Part shown: piece after piece, positions 62,379 to 64,000 of the stretch | Position numbering within the stretch: position 1 is the first letter of the stretch | How the letters are laid out: each line of letters opens with the position of its first letter | The notes under the pieces: model-generated | The model's input: only the letters and a program-made list of their open reading frames with translations | Databases searched by the model: none | Told to the model about the DNA's origin: nothing | Origin: Lachnospiraceae bacterium G11 | GTDB taxonomy: Bacteria; Bacillota; Clostridia; Lachnospirales; Lachnospiraceae | DNA: 64,000 bases | Direction of reading: 5' to 3' | Assembly (NCBI GenBank): GCA_900103495.1 | Contig: FMWZ01000008.1 | Span: forward strand, 62,001 to 126,000 | Translations under genes and position numbers: made by a program

Positions 62379-62991
62379 TGCCTTCGCCCTCCCACTTGTC
62401 ATACAGAATGGGATCCTCACCGCTTTTCACTATCACAAGGGTGTTTCCGTTGCAAAGATAAGTCTCTGCTCTGCCACTCTTTTGCGTTGAGGAGTTAAGC
62501 TCATCAAAAGAAGGAAGAATTGCCGGAGCATTCTCCTTTAGATAAGTTGCTAAATCACATCCCAGGGTTTCGGTAATAAGATCAGAAGGATTGCCTGCTC
62601 GACCGCTTGCTTCAAGTCGGTTTTTGACCAGCAAAGTCACAGCCTCCTCGAAGGCTTTGTATGCCAGGCTCTCGCATTCCTCGTAGGATGCCTGATCCAG
62701 GCTCTCGTCGAATTCACCCTTACTTTTGAAGGTCAGAATAACATTATACTTAATGGAGGGGACTATGTTTTTAACATCTATTTCATCCCCCAGTCTGGCA
62801 AGCCTGATATAGTCCTCAATACCTTCGGTAACCGATTCGGTCAAATCCACCTGCCTTACCCATTTACTTTGCTTGGCGAGTCTCTCTTCCTTCGTCAGAA
62901 AGAAGAAAATCATCACACTCATAAGTAAGAGCATAATAACAAAAACTGCTATTACGCCCCCGAAACCTCTTCTTCTCTTTCTTGCTGCCAT
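62371..62991 (-). CDS. Single-pass membrane protein of unknown function
   Basis: A 206-residue protein with a very basic N-terminus (AARKRRR), one membrane helix (about residues 12-32) and an extracellular domain of about 170 residues. The domain is acidic and partly helical, with DLTESVTEGIEDYIRLARLGDE and a segment YEECESLAYKAFEEAVTLLVKN. I do not recognise the family. It lies 4 bp after the patatin gene and overlaps the start of the carboxypeptidase gene, so it is made together with a wall enzyme; a wall- or envelope-related role is only inference. Confidence 0.7.
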   Translation of the reverse strand: MAARKRRRGFGGVIAVFVIMLLLMSVMIFFFLTKEERLAKQSKWVRQVDLTESVTEGIEDYIRLARLGDEIDVKNIVPSIKYNVILTFKSKGEFDESLDQASYEECESLAYKAFEEAVTLLVKNRLEASGRAGNPSDLITETLGCDLATYLKENAPAILPSFDELNSSTQKSGRAETYLCNGNTLVIVKSGEDPILYDKWEGEGNE

Positions 62992-62995
62992 ATTT

Positions 62996-63850
62996 TTAAT
63001 CCTTAAGAAATGCCTTTACTCTTTCAAGATTCTCCAGCCCCACTTCACGGCCGGCGTTATATGCGTTCATAAGTCTTTCAGGTTCTCTTACAATGCCTGC
63101 CACATTTAAGGGTGCCTTGGGTTTAAGAATCAAAACCTCTCCCGGAAGCTTCTTCCCAAGCTCATTAATATGTGCAATTTGGGCGTTGTATCTGTTATGT
63201 CTTGTGGCAAGAGCATGAACCATGTTGGGATAATTCCAAAGTTTAAGTCTAAGGAAAGGCAAGAGCTTGTTTTTGCCTTTCCTGTATTCCTCAGGCTGGG
63301 TTAGAATAACCACATTCTTCTCATAGCCTATGCTTCTGAAGTAATCAAGAGGCACTGCATCGCACATTCCTCCGTCCAAAAGTTCCTTTCCGTCAATACG
63401 AACAATCCTGGAAACTCCCGGAAGAGATGCGCTGGCTCTGAACCACTGAACGTCAATAGCATCTCCCCTGTCACACTTGTGGTACACGGGCATACCGGTT
63501 TTGGCATCGGCACAGACTACATAAAACTCCATGGGATTGTTTCTGAAGGTCTCACCATCCCATGGATCAAGTTCAAATGGAATTCGTCTGTAGCAGAAAT
63601 CTACTCCAAACAAATCGCCTGTTTTAATCAGTGACTTTATACTGCAGTATCTCTCATCCTTACAGTACTTGACGTTGTACCTTATTCCTCTCCCGATTTG
63701 CTTTGATTTGAAGTTACAACCAAAGGCGGCACCTGCGGATACTCCGATGGCGCCGTCGAATGTAACTCCATTTTCCAAAAATACGTCCAGGATGCCACAG
63801 GTGAACAATCCCCTCATGGCACCGCCTTCCATTACTAAACCTGTCTTCAT
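62996..63850 (-). CDS. Patatin-like phospholipase family protein
   Basis: The 284-residue protein is an acyl hydrolase of the RssA/patatin type. It has the oxyanion loop GGAMRGLF near residue 9-16, the nucleophile elbow GVSAG (Ser38) and the catalytic Asp in [11 protein letters not shown] (about residue 156), which form a Ser-Asp dyad. No signal peptide is seen, so it should be cytosolic, acting on phospholipids or acyl esters. The ATG overlaps the rlmH stop as ATGA, so the two are translationally coupled. Substrate unknown. Confidence 0.92.
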   Translation of the reverse strand: MKTGLVMEGGAMRGLFTCGILDVFLENGVTFDGAIGVSAGAAFGCNFKSKQIGRGIRYNVKYCKDERYCSIKSLIKTGDLFGVDFCYRRIPFELDPWDGETFRNNPMEFYVVCADAKTGMPVYHKCDRGDAIDVQWFRASASLPGVSRIVRIDGKELLDGGMCDAVPLDYFRSIGYEKNVVILTQPEEYRKGKNKLLPFLRLKLWNYPNMVHALATRHNRYNAQIAHINELGKKLPGEVLILKPKAPLNVAGIVREPERLMNAYNAGREVGLENLERVKAFLKD

Positions 63851-64000
63851 TTATGATATGGCTCCTTATTAATTATTCTAAACCCCCGGTATAACTGTTC
63901 CAAAAAAATAAGCTGCATCAGCTGATGAGGAAATGTCATTTTGGAAAAGCTGATAAGCTCTTCGGACCTTTTCTTAATTATATCATGTAAACCCAAAGAA
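63847..64000 (-). CDS. rlmH: 23S rRNA (pseudouridine1915-N3)-methyltransferase RlmH, C-terminal part
   Basis: A frame running in from the right edge encodes about 50 residues ending [16 protein letters not shown] then [18 protein letters not shown] and a TGA stop at 63847-63849. The 'TFPHQL...LEQLYR...I..EPYHK' ending is the conserved C-terminus of RlmH (SPOUT methyltransferase, YbeA/OrfX), where the final YHK is nearly invariant. The SAM-binding knot lies outside the window. The stop overlaps the patatin start. In staphylococci the end of this gene is the SCCmec attachment site; no integrated element is seen here. Confidence 0.9.
   Translation of the reverse strand, partial: SLGLHDIIKKRSEELISFSKMTFPHQLMQLIFLEQLYRGFRIINKEPYHK

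Noticed and set aside
63847-63849. SCCmec-type attachment at the end of rlmH
   Set aside because: The rlmH stop overlaps directly with the patatin gene; there is no inserted element or direct repeat.

Overview
The window looks like a chromosomal segment of a low-to-moderate G+C, Gram-positive anaerobe of the class Clostridia, most likely family Lachnospiraceae. The evidence is the gene content: RNase Y, RemA (DUF370), SufCBDSU, a type III glutamine synthetase, LL-diaminopimelate aminotransferase, DUF4317, RqcH, an S66 peptidase and a DacF-like carboxypeptidase. LexA boxes are of the Firmicutes type. Genus cannot be fixed from the sequence alone. Almost all genes are on the minus strand; only rqcH, a DUF697 membrane protein and a hemolysin III-family protein are on the plus strand. 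No rRNA, tRNA, transposase, phage gene or CRISPR array was seen.

Layout from left to right. 1-5.7 kb: an endonuclease/exonuclease/phosphatase family fragment, a Na/Pi cotransporter, rny, recX and recA, with recA under two tandem LexA operators. 5.8-11.0 kb: a compact housekeeping operon read as yicC-remA-gmk-rpoZ-rimO-pgsA-cinA. 11.2-14.6 kb: divergent rqcH, which overlaps tail-to-tail a lipid/polysaccharide flippase. 14.6-19.3 kb: the sufCBDSU Fe-S assembly operon. 19.4-19.9 kb: a non-coding array of six 64-bp tandem repeats, then a DUF697 protein. 21.0-24.0 kb: glutamine-dependent NAD synthetase translationally coupled to a RelA/SpoT-domain alarmone synthetase. 24.3-29.0 kb: glycogen synthase, S66 peptidase, DUF4317 and a Na/Ca exchanger.

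29.0-53.2 kb is dominated by glutamine nitrogen metabolism. In transcription order (right to left) it runs glnN (GSIII), an Amt ammonium channel fused to a PII domain, carA, carB and purF, then a 2.7-kb inserted segment, then asnB, pyrG, gltB, gltD, dapF and dapL. It contains glutamine synthetase plus five glutamine amidotransferases, and makes carbamoyl phosphate, phosphoribosylamine, asparagine, CTP, glutamate and diaminopimelate. glnN and asnB have near-identical promoters followed by a leader hairpin of terminator type, which suggests shared control by transcription attenuation or antitermination. The inserted segment (two lipoproteins, one acetyltransferase) is flanked by a 51-bp direct repeat of the purF 3' end.

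53.2-64.0 kb: a metal-type ABC permease/ATPase pair with a Cys-Cys lipoprotein, a solute-binding lipoprotein with a hybrid histidine kinase, hemolysin III, and a minus-strand set rlmH-patatin-unknown-DacF.

The best candidates for something undescribed are intergenic. (1) Two 141-143-bp elements share a 98-nt core with compensatory base changes but have unrelated, self-complementary outer arms. (2) A third element of the same architecture has a different core. (3) Palindromes built on GGGGACAGGCCC occur at three loci, including a 101-bp near-perfect palindrome. (4) The 64-bp repeat array. Product names rest on motif recognition by eye, without database searches.
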